Shown here: one piece after another, positions 24,599-34,114 of the stretch
How the letters are laid out: each line of letters begins with the position of its first letter
How positions within the stretch are numbered: the first letter of the stretch is position 1
NCBI GenBank assembly: GCA_002292815.1
Contig: DBBX01000005.1
Location: forward strand, 62,001 to 126,000
Source of the DNA: Thiotrichaceae bacterium UBA973
GTDB lineage: Bacteria; Pseudomonadota; Gammaproteobacteria; Eutrophobiales; Eutrophobiaceae
Direction: 5' to 3'
Length of the DNA: 64,000 nt
The notes under the pieces: model-generated
What the model was told of the DNA's origin: nothing
What the model saw: the letters and a program-made list of their open reading frames with translations, nothing else
Databases searched by the model: none
Program-made: the position numbers and the translations under genes

Positions 24599-27013
24599 TC
24601 AAGCGGATTCAGTACTTTCAGGAATAGCTTGAGCATCAACACCGGCAATATATAACCAAGTATCAATAACGGTATCAGGATTTAGAGAGATGCTTTCAAT
24701 GCCTTCATCTAATAACCATTTTGCAAGATCAGGATGATCAGAAGGCCCTTGGCCACAAATGCCAATATACTTCCCGGCCTTTTTGCATGCTTTGATAGCA
24801 CGAGTTAGCATAAACTTAACGGCTTCATCACGCTCATCGAATAAATCTGAAACCAAACCTGAGTCTCGATCAAGTGCTAAGGTTAACTGCGTCATATCAT
24901 TAGAACCAATCGAGAAACCATCAAAATATTCGAGGAACTGATCGGCCAAGATCGCATTACTCGGCACTTCACACATCATAATCAACTTTAAGCCTTCCTT
25001 CCCTCTTTCTAGCCCATACTTTGCTAATAATTCAACGACTTTCGACGCCTGCCCTACCGTACGTACGAAGGGAACCATAACCCAGACATTGGCCAACCCC
25101 ATCTCTTCTCGCACATAACGTAAAGCACGACATTCCAGTTCAAAACAAGCTTCAAAGTCATCTGACAAATAACGTGATGTCCCCCGGTAACCAATCATGG
25201 GGTTTTCTTCTACCGGCTCATATCGCTCGCCGCCAAGTAAATTGGCGTACTCATTAGATTTGAAATCGGACAAACGTACGATGACTGGATTAGGCGCGAA
25301 TGCAGCACCTAAAGTTGATATACCTTCAGCCAGATTCTGCACATAAAAATCGACTGGACTCGCATATGCTCTGATACGTTCATCTATAGACGCTTTTATC
25401 GCTGCTTCTTGCTCATCATATTCTAGTAGCGCACGAGGATGGATGCCGATTTTGTTATTAATAATAAATTCTAAGCGTGCCAGGCCAACACCGGCATTAG
25501 GAATCGATGCAAATGACATCGCCTTGCCTGGGTTACCCACATTCATCATTATTTTTAAAGGTGCTGGCGGCATGTTATCTAACTCTGCCCGGTTCACTCG
25601 AAAGTCACATAGACCTTCATAAACATGTCCGGTCTCGCCTTCTGAACAAACAACAGTGACAGCGTCATCATAATTAATCTTCTTAGTCGCATCACCACAG
25701 CCAACGACAGCAGGCACACCAAGCTCACGTGCAATAATGGCGGCATGACAGGTACGGCCACCTCGATTTGTTACTATCGCCGATGCACGCTTCATTATCG
25801 GTTCCCAATCGGGATCGGTCATTTCAGTTACCAGAACATCGCCTTCTTTAAGATCGTCCATATCTTCAAGATTTTCGATAACTTTTGCTTTACCTGCACC
25901 TATTTTTTGACCTATTGCCGCACCACTGATCAGCAACTTACCTTGTTCATTTAACTGGTAGCGCTCTATTACATTTGTATTCTCACGGCTTTGCACTGTC
26001 TCAGGTCGCGCCTGAACTATGTAGACTTTTCCATTTTCTCCATCTAAAGCCCATTCTATATCCATTGCACGATCATAATGCTTTTCTATGATGACAGCCT
26101 GCCGGGCAAGTTCTTCTAGCTGTTCATCATTTAGACAAAATAACGAGGATTCTTTAGCTGAAACATTTACTATTTTCACCAATTCATCTCTATCAGGGTC
26201 ATCGTTATAGATCATTTTTATTGCCTTGCTACCGACACTACGACTTAACACTGATGGCTTGCCCTCGGCTAAAGATTTTTTATAGACATAATATTCATCT
26301 GGATTTACCGCGCCTTGTACGACGGTTTCACCTAAGCCATAACTACCCGTAATAAATACCGCGTCATCAAAACCGGATTCCGTGTCCAGGGTAAACATAA
26401 CGCCACTCACGCCAAGATCACTGCGTACCATGCGTTGTAGACCTGCTGATAAAGCGACTTCTTCATGAGCAAAGTTTTGATGCACGCGATAAGCAATGGC
26501 GCGATCATTATATAAAGATGAAAAAACCTCTTTAACCTTTAGTAGTACGTCGTCGATACCACGCACATTGAGAAATGTCTCTTGTTGGCCTGCGAATGAA
26601 GCATCGGGCAAATCCTCAGCAGTTGCTGATGACCGTACAGCGATAGAGCACTCTTTATCTCCACTACTCATTTCCTGATAAGCATCAATCATCGATTGTT
26701 GTAGCTCAGCTTGGAACGGCGCTTCGATTATCCATTGTCGAATTTCTTTTCCCGCTGACGTCAACTGTTTCACATCATCAACATTTAAACCTTTCAGTCT
26801 GGCTTCTATGCGTTCACGTAATTGATTATGATCAAGAAAATCCCAAAAGGCCTTGGCAGTTGTTGCATAGCCACCCGGCACACTGACGCCAGCACCGGAT
26901 AGATTGCTGATCATTTCACCTAGTGATGCATTTTTACCACCAACGAGTCCCACATCTCCCATGCCTAAGTCTTGTAATGGCATGATGTAGTCATTAGAAA
27001 TCTGTTTAGTCAT
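24599..27013 (-). CDS. ppsA: Phosphoenolpyruvate synthase
   Basis: An 804-residue enzyme that makes phosphoenolpyruvate from pyruvate and ATP. The ATP-grasp N-domain shows GGKNASLGEMI and AVRSSATAEDLPDASFAGQQ. The swivelling domain carries the catalytic histidine in TNRGGRTCHAAIIAREL. The C-terminal PEP/pyruvate barrel shows IGSNDMTQLTLALDRDS and GICGQGPSD. Length is typical. The regulator ppsR lies just upstream, 41 bp away, in the same direction. Position among propionate genes fits gluconeogenesis from pyruvate released by the methylcitrate cycle. Confidence 0.96.
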   Translation of the reverse strand: MTKQISNDYIMPLQDLGMGDVGLVGGKNASLGEMISNLSGAGVSVPGGYATTAKAFWDFLDHNQLRERIEARLKGLNVDDVKQLTSAGKEIRQWIIEAPFQAELQQSMIDAYQEMSSGDKECSIAVRSSATAEDLPDASFAGQQETFLNVRGIDDVLLKVKEVFSSLYNDRAIAYRVHQNFAHEEVALSAGLQRMVRSDLGVSGVMFTLDTESGFDDAVFITGSYGLGETVVQGAVNPDEYYVYKKSLAEGKPSVLSRSVGSKAIKMIYNDDPDRDELVKIVNVSAKESSLFCLNDEQLEELARQAVIIEKHYDRAMDIEWALDGENGKVYIVQARPETVQSRENTNVIERYQLNEQGKLLISGAAIGQKIGAGKAKVIENLEDMDDLKEGDVLVTEMTDPDWEPIMKRASAIVTNRGGRTCHAAIIARELGVPAVVGCGDATKKINYDDAVTVVCSEGETGHVYEGLCDFRVNRAELDNMPPAPLKIMMNVGNPGKAMSFASIPNAGVGLARLEFIINNKIGIHPRALLEYDEQEAAIKASIDERIRAYASPVDFYVQNLAEGISTLGAAFAPNPVIVRLSDFKSNEYANLLGGERYEPVEENPMIGYRGTSRYLSDDFEACFELECRALRYVREEMGLANVWVMVPFVRTVGQASKVVELLAKYGLERGKEGLKLIMMCEVPSNAILADQFLEYFDGFSIGSNDMTQLTLALDRDSGLVSDLFDERDEAVKFMLTRAIKACKKAGKYIGICGQGPSDHPDLAKWLLDEGIESISLNPDTVIDTWLYIAGVDAQAIPESTESA

Positions 27014-27054
27014 AGCTCTTATTACTCAATAAACCTTTAAGATTAAATTTTTAT

Positions 27055-27885
27055 CTAGTTATTCTTTAGTAACTCTTTTTCCTTTACTAAATTTACTGCA
27101 ATTTCCTCGATAGACATAGCCGTCGAATCAAGAATAAATAGACCTGCTTTTTCCATCATTATTTCTGCATGCTTAACTTCATGCCGACATTTCTTTAATG
27201 TTGCATAAACTGTATTCGGGCGACGCTGTTGGCGAATAGCGCTGAGTTGATCGGCGCGAATAGTCAAACCAACGATCTTATCTATGTATGGTAGTAAAAA
27301 ACCAGGTAACTTATCATTATCAAGATCGTCGTCAGTCAACGGATAATTAGCTGCCTTGATCGAGAAATGCATTGCTAAATATAAACAAGTTGGTGTTTTT
27401 GCCGAACGTGATACGCCGACCAGGATGACCTCAGCCTTATCAAATAGATTCGTCCTGATACCATCATCATTTTTAAGCGTGAAATCGATCGCATCCATTT
27501 GCTTTTTATAATCTTCATCACCAAATTCTTCATGTGGCTTACCGATAGTGTGAGATGATTTAACCTGTAAACTCTTTTCAAGCGGTTCAATGAATGCATT
27601 AAACAAGCTTATGACACATGCATCGGTAGCAGATATAAACTGTTGAATCTCATCGTTGACCAATGTGCTGAAGACAATCGGTTGAACACCACTAGCTTCG
27701 TATTCCCTTTGTATTTGGCCGGCAACAAAATGAGCTTCCATTTCAGTGATGACGAATGCGAAGGTTCTATCTGAAAACTCAATACCATCAAACTGTGAGA
27801 GTAAACTTTGGCCAAGTGATTCAGCCGTTTTTCCTGTCCGATCAGAAACATAAAAAACAGAACGTTTGTTTTGCTTATTATTCAT
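27055..27885 (-). CDS. ppsR: PEP synthetase regulatory protein (bifunctional kinase/pyrophosphorylase)
   Basis: A 276-residue DUF299 protein: VFYVSDRTGKTAESLGQSLLSQF at the N-terminus, the P-loop GVSRSAKTPTCLYLA at about residues 157-171 and the closing LDSTAMSIEEIA. It inactivates PpsA by ADP-dependent phosphorylation and reactivates it by phosphate-dependent removal. It is co-directional with ppsA here, so regulator and target probably share a transcript; in E. coli they are divergent. Confidence 0.94.
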   Translation of the reverse strand: MNNKQNKRSVFYVSDRTGKTAESLGQSLLSQFDGIEFSDRTFAFVITEMEAHFVAGQIQREYEASGVQPIVFSTLVNDEIQQFISATDACVISLFNAFIEPLEKSLQVKSSHTIGKPHEEFGDEDYKKQMDAIDFTLKNDDGIRTNLFDKAEVILVGVSRSAKTPTCLYLAMHFSIKAANYPLTDDDLDNDKLPGFLLPYIDKIVGLTIRADQLSAIRQQRRPNTVYATLKKCRHEVKHAEIMMEKAGLFILDSTAMSIEEIAVNLVKEKELLKNN

Positions 27886-27911
27886 TTTTTAATTTATAAC
27901 AAATAAACCAG

Positions 27912-27956
27912 CTCAGAAAAACAAAAGCCATCAGGGTTCAACATTCCTGATGGCTT
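27912..27956 (-). terminator. Rho-independent terminator of the gntR-prpBC transcript
   Basis: On the minus strand an 11-bp perfect stem (AAGCCATCAGG with CCTGATGGCTT, 27925-27956) with a 10-nt loop is followed by TTTGTTTTTC. It separates prpC from ppsR. Confidence 0.9.
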
Positions 27957-28010
27957 AAACTGCATAACTCTGATTATTGATCGATTGTCACCCAAAGACT
28001 GACATAATCA

Positions 28011-29165
28011 TTATTTACGCTTACTAATCGGTACAAATACTTGATCATGTGGACCAACATAATTGGCGCTAGGTCGAATAATCTTCCCGTCCTCACGTTG
28101 CTCAATGACATGCGCTGCCCAACCCGATGTACGAGCAATAACAAATAATGGCGTAAACATGGCTGTGGGAACATTCATCAATGAATAAGATACCGCTGAA
28201 TACCAATCAAGATTAGGAAACATTTTCTTCTCTGCCCACATCACCTTTTCTAGTCGTTCAGCAACTTTATACATCTTCAGGTTTTTAGCTTGCGTACCCA
28301 GTCGTTTAGCGACATCTCTGATCATCTTATTGCGTGGGTCACCGGTAGTATAAACTGGATGTCCAAAGCCAATTACAATCTCTTTACGCGCCATACGTTC
28401 TTTTATATCAGCCTCCGCTTCATCGGGATTTGCGTAACGTGACTGTATATCAAAAGCAACTTCATTCGCGCCACCATGCTTCGGCCCACGTAAAGCACCA
28501 ATTGCACCAGTGATACTGGAAAACATATCTGATCCCGTACCAGCAATAACACGTCCGGTGAATGTTGAAGCATTATATTCATGTTCAGCATAAAGGTTTA
28601 ATGACGTGTGCATCGCACGAACCCATGAGGCTGAAGGTTTCTTACCGTGTAAGAGATGCAAGAAATGACCACCAATAGAATCATCATCTGTCTCAACTTC
28701 AATACGTGTACCGTTAACGGCAAAATGATACCAATAGAGCAACATCGAACCAAAACTCGCCATCAATTTATCCGCGATATCTCTTGCACCCGCTGAATTG
28801 TGATCTTCTTTTTCAGGCATTACTGCACCCAATACAGAACAACCTGTTCTTAACACGTCCATCGGATGTGCTGAAGGTGATAACTGCTCCAGAGAATTCT
28901 TCACTGCGATTGGTAAACTACGTAATGATTGCAATTTAGTTTTATAAGCACCGAGCTCGGATGTCGTTGGCAATTTGCCATGCACCAGGAGATAGGCGAT
29001 TTCTTCAAACTCACAGGTATCAGCAATATCAAGAATATCGTAACCACGATAATGGAGATCATTACCTGTTAAGCCAACGGTGCATAAGGCTGTATTCCCT
29101 GCAGCAGTGCCGCTTAAAGCAACGGACTTTTTAGGTTTTGGTTTTTGTATTGTTTTCTGAGTCAT
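28011..29165 (-). CDS. prpC: 2-Methylcitrate synthase
   Basis: A 384-residue citrate synthase family enzyme of the methylcitrate type: VALSGTAAGNTALCTVGLTG, NDLHYRGYDI near the N-terminus, the active-site region GALRGPKHGGANEVAFD, IGFGHPVYTTGDPRNKMI and FVIARTSGWAAHVIEQRED at the C-terminus. It condenses propionyl-CoA with oxaloacetate. The start codon overlaps the prpB stop by 4 bp (ATGA). A terminator follows. PrpD or AcnD/PrpF, required for the next step, are not in the window. Confidence 0.95.
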   Translation of the reverse strand: MTQKTIQKPKPKKSVALSGTAAGNTALCTVGLTGNDLHYRGYDILDIADTCEFEEIAYLLVHGKLPTTSELGAYKTKLQSLRSLPIAVKNSLEQLSPSAHPMDVLRTGCSVLGAVMPEKEDHNSAGARDIADKLMASFGSMLLYWYHFAVNGTRIEVETDDDSIGGHFLHLLHGKKPSASWVRAMHTSLNLYAEHEYNASTFTGRVIAGTGSDMFSSITGAIGALRGPKHGGANEVAFDIQSRYANPDEAEADIKERMARKEIVIGFGHPVYTTGDPRNKMIRDVAKRLGTQAKNLKMYKVAERLEKVMWAEKKMFPNLDWYSAVSYSLMNVPTAMFTPLFVIARTSGWAAHVIEQREDGKIIRPSANYVGPHDQVFVPISKRK

Positions 29166-30052
29166 GGATTTTCTCCTAAAAATAATTCATCCAGTTTTTG
29201 TTCGTAATCGTGATAGGCCAGATAGTCATAGAGATCTGCCCGACTTTGCATCAGGTCTACTACATTTTTCTGTGTACCTTCTTCGCGTATGCTTGAATAC
29301 ACTTTTAATGCTGCTGCATTCATTGCACGAAATGCCGACAACGGATACAGAGCCAAACTGACATTTACCGAGGCCAGTTCTTCCGTTGTGAATAAAGGTG
29401 TTGATCCAAATTCGGTTATATTAGCTAGTACTGGAACACCTACAGCATCGACAAATTTTTGATACATACTGAGATCCGTCATCGCCTCGGGAAAGATCAT
29501 ATCCGCACCCGCTTCAACACAGGCACAGGCACGATCAATGGTTGCGTCCAGACCCTCTACTGATAAAGCATCCGTTCTCGCCATGATAACGAACTCAGGA
29601 TCTGTCTTGGCATCAACAGCGGCCTTAATTCGATCTACCATCTCATCTTTTGTAACAATCGCTTTATTAGGCCGATGACCACAACGCTTTTGTTGAACTT
29701 GATCTTCAATATGCACTGCTGCAGCACCGGCCTTGATCATTGAACGAATCGTTCTTGCAATATTGAATGCACCGCCCCAGCCAGTATCAATATCAACTAA
29801 CACCGGTAACTCGGTCACATCGGTAATACGACGAAGATCAATTAAAACATCTTCCAAGCTAGTAATACCCAAATCAGGTATACCACACGACCCTGCAGCG
29901 ACACCCCCTCCGGAAATATATAAGGCTCGATAACCAGTAGCGCCAGCTAAACGTGCATGATAAGCATTTATAGCTCCGACAACCTGCAATGGCTTTTCTT
30001 CTTCAACAGCAAGCCGAAACCGCGCCCCTGCTGATACCAATTTATTACTCAT
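29162..30052 (-). CDS. prpB: 2-Methylisocitrate lyase
   Basis: A 296-residue member of the isocitrate lyase/PEP mutase barrel family: GALNAYHARLAGATGYRA-like N-terminus (AINAYHARLAGATGYRALYI), ISGGGVAAGSCGIPDLG, DIDTGWGGAFNIARTI and the catalytic loop motif KRCGH at about residues 122-126. It splits 2-methylisocitrate into pyruvate and succinate. It lies 21 bp after the GntR gene and is coupled to prpC. Confidence 0.96.
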   Translation of the reverse strand: MSNKLVSAGARFRLAVEEEKPLQVVGAINAYHARLAGATGYRALYISGGGVAAGSCGIPDLGITSLEDVLIDLRRITDVTELPVLVDIDTGWGGAFNIARTIRSMIKAGAAAVHIEDQVQQKRCGHRPNKAIVTKDEMVDRIKAAVDAKTDPEFVIMARTDALSVEGLDATIDRACACVEAGADMIFPEAMTDLSMYQKFVDAVGVPVLANITEFGSTPLFTTEELASVNVSLALYPLSAFRAMNAAALKVYSSIREEGTQKNVVDLMQSRADLYDYLAYHDYEQKLDELFLGENP

Positions 30053-30073
30053 TAGAAGTTATTTCCTGTTTGA

Positions 30074-30763
30074 TTAATCTGTTATGGCTAGGTGTTCATC
30101 AAGCATTTTTTCAACATTTATGCGTGAACTACGGATATGTCTCGACATTAAAAACTGTGCTAATTCACCATCATGCTGACGTATAGCATCGACAATTTGT
30201 CCGTGCTCTACGAATGCTCGTGGAACACGTTTACTCACCATGCCGAACTGATATCGATAAAGACGGATCAAATGATAAAGGTCATTGGAAAACATATCGA
30301 TTAAATGCGAGTTTTTACTGCCCTTAATTATCCGAAAATGAAAGTCCATATCACCTTCTTTTTGATAGTAGCTCTGATCTTGTTTGATTTGTTGCTGGTG
30401 TTTTTCGAGCAGAACATCGAGTTCGTTAATATCCTTATCACTCATATTTTCTGCAGCCTGTCTTGCTGCTAAGCCTTCCAGTGACTCGCGAATAAAGTAA
30501 ATCTCAACCAGATGTTGTCGCGTTAATGTAACAACACGCGCTCCCACATTTGGTTTTCGCTCGATTAAATTACACGCCTCAAGGCGACTTAGAGCCTCAC
30601 GCAATGGCCCGCGGCTGATACCAAATTCATTTGCTAAAGCTGGCTCACTAATTTTTGACCCAGCGGGTATAATCCCTTCTACGATTGCATTTTGTAATTT
30701 ACTACAGACTGTATCTGCTATTGTTGAAGCAATGACTGGTTGATTTTCAAGCGGTTCGGACAC
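30074..30763 (-). CDS. GntR-family (FCD) regulator of the propionate operon
   Basis: A 229-residue repressor with a winged helix over about residues 12-78 (LQNAIVEGIIPAGSKISEPA, FGISRGPLREALSRLE) and an FCD ligand domain over about 85-220 (IYFIRESLEGLAARQA, DMDFHFRIIKGSKN, EHGQIVDAIRQHD). It is the first gene of the prpBC operon, and two ATTGTYGACAAT palindromes directly precede it, so autoregulation is likely. The same paired palindromes precede three other genes at 56-59 kb; a TTGTNNACAA-type core is usual for FCD regulators. The inducer may be a methylcitrate-cycle intermediate, which is inference. Confidence 0.88.
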   Translation of the reverse strand: MSEPLENQPVIASTIADTVCSKLQNAIVEGIIPAGSKISEPALANEFGISRGPLREALSRLEACNLIERKPNVGARVVTLTRQHLVEIYFIRESLEGLAARQAAENMSDKDINELDVLLEKHQQQIKQDQSYYQKEGDMDFHFRIIKGSKNSHLIDMFSNDLYHLIRLYRYQFGMVSKRVPRAFVEHGQIVDAIRQHDGELAQFLMSRHIRSSRINVEKMLDEHLAITD

Positions 30764-30779
30764 GAATATTCAGTCTCAT

Positions 30780-30853
30780 ATTGTTGACAATTTGGCTATA
30801 AAAAGTAACTTTGACTATCTAATTTAACATTTCATATCATAATTGTCGACAAT
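30780..30853. promoter_or_regulatory. Paired GntR-type operators upstream of gntR-prpBC
   Basis: ATTGTTGACAAT at 30780-30791 and ATTGTCGACAAT at 30842-30853, centres 62 bp apart. The proximal copy ends 17 bp before the start codon. The distal copy contains a possible -35 box (TCGACA) 17 bp from TAAATT on the minus strand. Confidence 0.82.
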
Positions 30854-30877
30854 ATAGTGCTGAGTATCATTGATTTT

Positions 30878-32206
30878 TTAAAATAAAATAATCATTGAAA
30901 GGCCCATGACAATACCAGACCACAATAAAATCACAGTGCAATAACCCATAATATCCTTGATGCCTAATCCCGCTATCCCCAACAGCGGTAGCGCCCAAAA
31001 TGGTTGAACCATATTGGTCCAGGCATCGCCAAAAGCGACGGCCATCGCTGCCTGGTTTAGGGGAACACCGAGTGATTGCGCGGCAGGGATGACAATTGGA
31101 GCTTGAATCGCCCATTGACCACCACCAGAAGGAACAAAGAAATTCACTATACCCGCACTAAGAAAGGTGAATAAGGTGAATGTATCCACTGTAGAGATAC
31201 TAATAAACCATTCACTAATTGAAACGGCCAGTCCTGAACTCACCATCATTCCCATAATTCCGGCATAGAGAGGAAACTGCAACACTATTCCTGTTGTGCT
31301 CCTGATCGCCTCATTCAGAGCCCGTAAATAATTTGCCGGGGTCTTTTGTAATAACAGCCCTACCATCAGGAAAATCATATTAAGACTATTGAGACCGAGT
31401 TTACCCCCATCCATGAAATAACCCGTTAGATAATAGAGTCCCATGCCACTCAGTAATAAAGAAATCAGCATACTATTTTCAAGCTTTTCAGCAGGCGTCA
31501 TATCACTCGCTGGCGAAGGCGCTTCTACTTCTTCATCTCTTAACTCTGGCGGTATTTCTTTTACTTGATCCGCTGCCGGCATCATCAAGCGATAAACGAT
31601 TGGGACAGTCAATATTAATAATGCACAAATCGTCAGTACCTCTAAACTAAATATAGTCTCACCCACTGGAATCGATCGCCCACCTAATAGTTCACCCAGC
31701 CTATCACCATCGGCAACCGCGACCTTCAATGGAATAGTGCCAGAAAGACCCGCATGCCAAATCAACATGCCTGAATAAGCCGCCGCAACCAGTAATGGAT
31801 AATGTACACCTTTTACTCTTTGAGCAATTTCTCTTGCAAAGAGACCACTAGCAATTAAACCAAAACCCCAATTAATCCAACCAGAGAGTAATGCTATAAC
31901 CGTCATTAATATTATTGCCTGGCCTGGCGTCCTGGCGACCCCGCTGATTAAATGTAAAATACGTTTTACAAGTGGTGTTTTCGCCAGTACATAACCGGTT
32001 ACCAATGTCAGCAACGCTTGCATAGAAAAGGTTAATAAATTCCAGATTCCATCACCCCAAAAATCAATCATCTGATTGACCGATCTATCTTCGACAACAA
32101 CACCACTAATTAACACAACGAATGTAAGAATTATTGCGAACAAAAATGCATCTGGTAACCAGCGCTGCATGATGCGGGTAAAGAAATTTGCTAATGATTG
32201 AATCAA
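30878..32206 (-). CDS. atoE: Short-chain fatty acid transporter (AtoE family)
   Basis: A 442-residue polytopic membrane protein of the AtoE/TIGR00366 type, with about 12 hydrophobic segments. Recognisable stretches are MQRWLPDAFLFAIILTF, GWINWGFGLIASGLFAREIA, VPSGGGQWAIQAPIVIPAAQ and FGDAWTNMVQPFWALPLLGI. AtoE carries short-chain fatty acids such as butyrate and acetoacetate. Its position next to propionate genes and a CoA-transferase pair fits uptake of short-chain acids. It has its own 5' gap of about 150 bp. Confidence 0.9.
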   Translation of the reverse strand: MIQSLANFFTRIMQRWLPDAFLFAIILTFVVLISGVVVEDRSVNQMIDFWGDGIWNLLTFSMQALLTLVTGYVLAKTPLVKRILHLISGVARTPGQAIILMTVIALLSGWINWGFGLIASGLFAREIAQRVKGVHYPLLVAAAYSGMLIWHAGLSGTIPLKVAVADGDRLGELLGGRSIPVGETIFSLEVLTICALLILTVPIVYRLMMPAADQVKEIPPELRDEEVEAPSPASDMTPAEKLENSMLISLLLSGMGLYYLTGYFMDGGKLGLNSLNMIFLMVGLLLQKTPANYLRALNEAIRSTTGIVLQFPLYAGIMGMMVSSGLAVSISEWFISISTVDTFTLFTFLSAGIVNFFVPSGGGQWAIQAPIVIPAAQSLGVPLNQAAMAVAFGDAWTNMVQPFWALPLLGIAGLGIKDIMGYCTVILLWSGIVMGLSMIILF

Positions 32207-32359
32207 GCCATGCCCCTTTGTTAATTGGAGATTTATTATGTAGCGCGATTATATAACGATATGGATACAGCTAAAGCTATTGTGAACTGATTGGAAATCT
32301 CAAAACGATTCTTCTCTTCAAAAGAAGTAATCTAAGCTGTTGTATGCTAATCGGAAAGC

Positions 32360-32995
32360 TCAAGCTTCCGCACTTGGTCGTGCCGAAACCTCTTCATACC
32401 ATTTTTTTGTTTTGTTATTCTCATCTGGGATATGAATGTCGGACCACGCGGCAAATCCAATTGCACAAATAGCCGTAATATCAACCATAGTAAATTGATC
32501 ACCGGCAAGGTAGGGCCCTTCTCCTAGATATTCTTCTAACCACCAAAAGAAACGATCTAGTGTCTGAGTGCCACGTTCAATCAAACCAGGAATAGCGGGG
32601 ATCTCATCTTTACCACCTCCTGGAATGCTACGTCTTAAAAACTGTTCATGCTGATTTCGAAATACTTCAGATGAAGAGATCATGCCATCAAATTCCATCT
32701 TACGTTGACGCATGGTGACGATCGCCTTCTCTCTTAGATCCCGGCCAAGTAATGCAGGCTCCGGTTGAACTTCTTCAAAATAACGACAGACAGCCATTGC
32801 TTCATCAATACGCGTACCATCATCAAGTTCAAGGACTGGTAATAAGCCTCGTGGATTGATAGCCAAGAATTCATCTTGAAGGTTTTCACCACCAAGAATA
32901 TCGATTTCTATTTTTTCTATCTCAATACCTTTCTCAGCCAAAAACATACGTGCACGCCGTGGATTGGGCGCAACCTGACAGTCATATAACTTCAT
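32360..32995 (-). CDS. Glutathione S-transferase family protein
   Basis: A 211-residue two-domain GST. The thioredoxin-like domain begins MKLYDCQVAPNPRRARMFLA and contains the cis-proline region RGLLPVLELDDG; the helical C-terminal domain contains YLAGDQFTMVDITAICAI. It is paralogous to the GST at 62133 (same MKxYDCxxAPNPRR start and GGENLQ motif). The substrate is unknown. Its start follows a GGAG-like site at 33002-33006. Confidence 0.88.
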   Translation of the reverse strand: MKLYDCQVAPNPRRARMFLAEKGIEIEKIEIDILGGENLQDEFLAINPRGLLPVLELDDGTRIDEAMAVCRYFEEVQPEPALLGRDLREKAIVTMRQRKMEFDGMISSSEVFRNQHEQFLRRSIPGGGKDEIPAIPGLIERGTQTLDRFFWWLEEYLGEGPYLAGDQFTMVDITAICAIGFAAWSDIHIPDENNKTKKWYEEVSARPSAEA

Positions 32996-33089
32996 CGATT
33001 TCCTCCAATAACTTTACCGTTGTTAACCTCTTTGCGTTAACTAGATGCCAGAACATGGTTCTTTGTTATTTGAACTATTTTTTTCAAGA

Positions 33090-33536
33090 CTACTCTGTTG
33101 GGACTTCACTTACGTCTTCCATCAGTACTTCGGTTAAATCGAGTTTCCAGACACCATCCATAAGCACCCAATGATCAATTTCTTTTTCAAGAATAGGAAC
33201 AGGATTAAACACATCACTGGCCTTGGTCCATGCATGCACACGTGCCTTGTCACCGTTTATGTCAATCGCGGTCACGCCACCATCAACAATATCAACTTGG
33301 GCTGACTTCATAACGCCCTCCCATTCTTCAACGTACTTTTCTTTAGTACGACCGTCTCTCATATTCTCTGTAACCATATCGTATGCCGTGGCAAAGTCTT
33401 TAGACTGCACCGCACTGAAATAGGTTTGCTGTAATGCTGCTATCGTAGCGCTATCTTCATCACCGCCACACCAAGCCACCCTAATTACAGAAAAAAGAAG
33501 TAACAACGTCATTGTCATTATTTTTGTTATTTTCAT
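33090..33536 (-). CDS. Secreted NTF2-like protein of unknown function
   Basis: A 148-residue protein with an N-terminal signal peptide (MTMTLLLLFSVIRVAWCG) and an NTF2/SnoaL-like body: TYFSAVQSKDFATAYDMVTE, then strands VDIVDGGVTAIDINGDKARV and IDHWVLMDGVWKLDL. Such folds bind small molecules or act as small enzymes. A cysteine just before the cleavage region (WCGG) could also support lipid attachment, but it is not a good lipobox. It lies between the GST and GFA genes. Confidence 0.65.
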   Translation of the reverse strand: MKITKIMTMTLLLLFSVIRVAWCGGDEDSATIAALQQTYFSAVQSKDFATAYDMVTENMRDGRTKEKYVEEWEGVMKSAQVDIVDGGVTAIDINGDKARVHAWTKASDVFNPVPILEKEIDHWVLMDGVWKLDLTEVLMEDVSEVPTE

Positions 33537-33569
33537 GGATAGTATCCTTGATATAGGGTTAATAGCGGC

Positions 33570-34007
33570 TTAGCTTAATATTTTGGACATCTGTTCGGGC
33601 GTTGGGGCATGACTAAATTTGTCGAGATCTGCTTCTAGACATGTCCAGCTTTGGGCACTGCTAGTCCAGACCTCAACTTGTGCAGAAAACCGATTTGGGT
33701 CATCCAAACTCGCAGCCCATAAACCCATAAGGTCCGGGACCAGCTCCGCATCAATAAAAACAGGGCTACCGCAATGTTCACAAAAACCACGGCGTACGGC
33801 ATTGCCACTCTCAGCTTTGACTTCATAATATTTTGCTTGCCCTGTTATGGTGAGTGCCTTTTTTGGCACATACATTACAGGGCACAACATACTGCCACTG
33901 GCACGTTGACAATCACGACAGTGACACTTCCAGGAAAAAGCAGGCTCTGCGGTACATTCGTACTGTATTGCCCGGCAAGCACATGCACCAGAATATGAAT
34001 CAGTCAT
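33570..34007 (-). CDS. GFA-family zinc protein (glutathione-dependent formaldehyde-activating-like)
   Basis: A 145-residue protein with the GFA zinc motifs in order: GACACRAIQYECT, KCHCRDCQRASGS and FCEHCGSPVFIDAEL. The family was named for glutathione-formaldehyde adduct formation in Paracoccus, though many members have unknown activity. With mtdA and fchA elsewhere in the window a formaldehyde link is conceivable, but position here, beside GST and CoA-transferase genes, does not define a substrate. Confidence 0.88.
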   Translation of the reverse strand: MTDSYSGACACRAIQYECTAEPAFSWKCHCRDCQRASGSMLCPVMYVPKKALTITGQAKYYEVKAESGNAVRRGFCEHCGSPVFIDAELVPDLMGLWAASLDDPNRFSAQVEVWTSSAQSWTCLEADLDKFSHAPTPEQMSKILS

Positions 34008-34114
34008 GATATATACCGTCTGTCATTACAAATACTTATGGTTTGCATTTAAATAAAATAACTTAGACTATAGGTTTCAAATATCGTACCGCCGGTACTA
34101 ATGCCCAGATCAGC

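Noticed and set aside
33000..33060. Sigma-54-like element upstream of the GST gene
   Set aside because: TGGCAT is present but the -12 part reads TAAC with no TTGC at the right distance.
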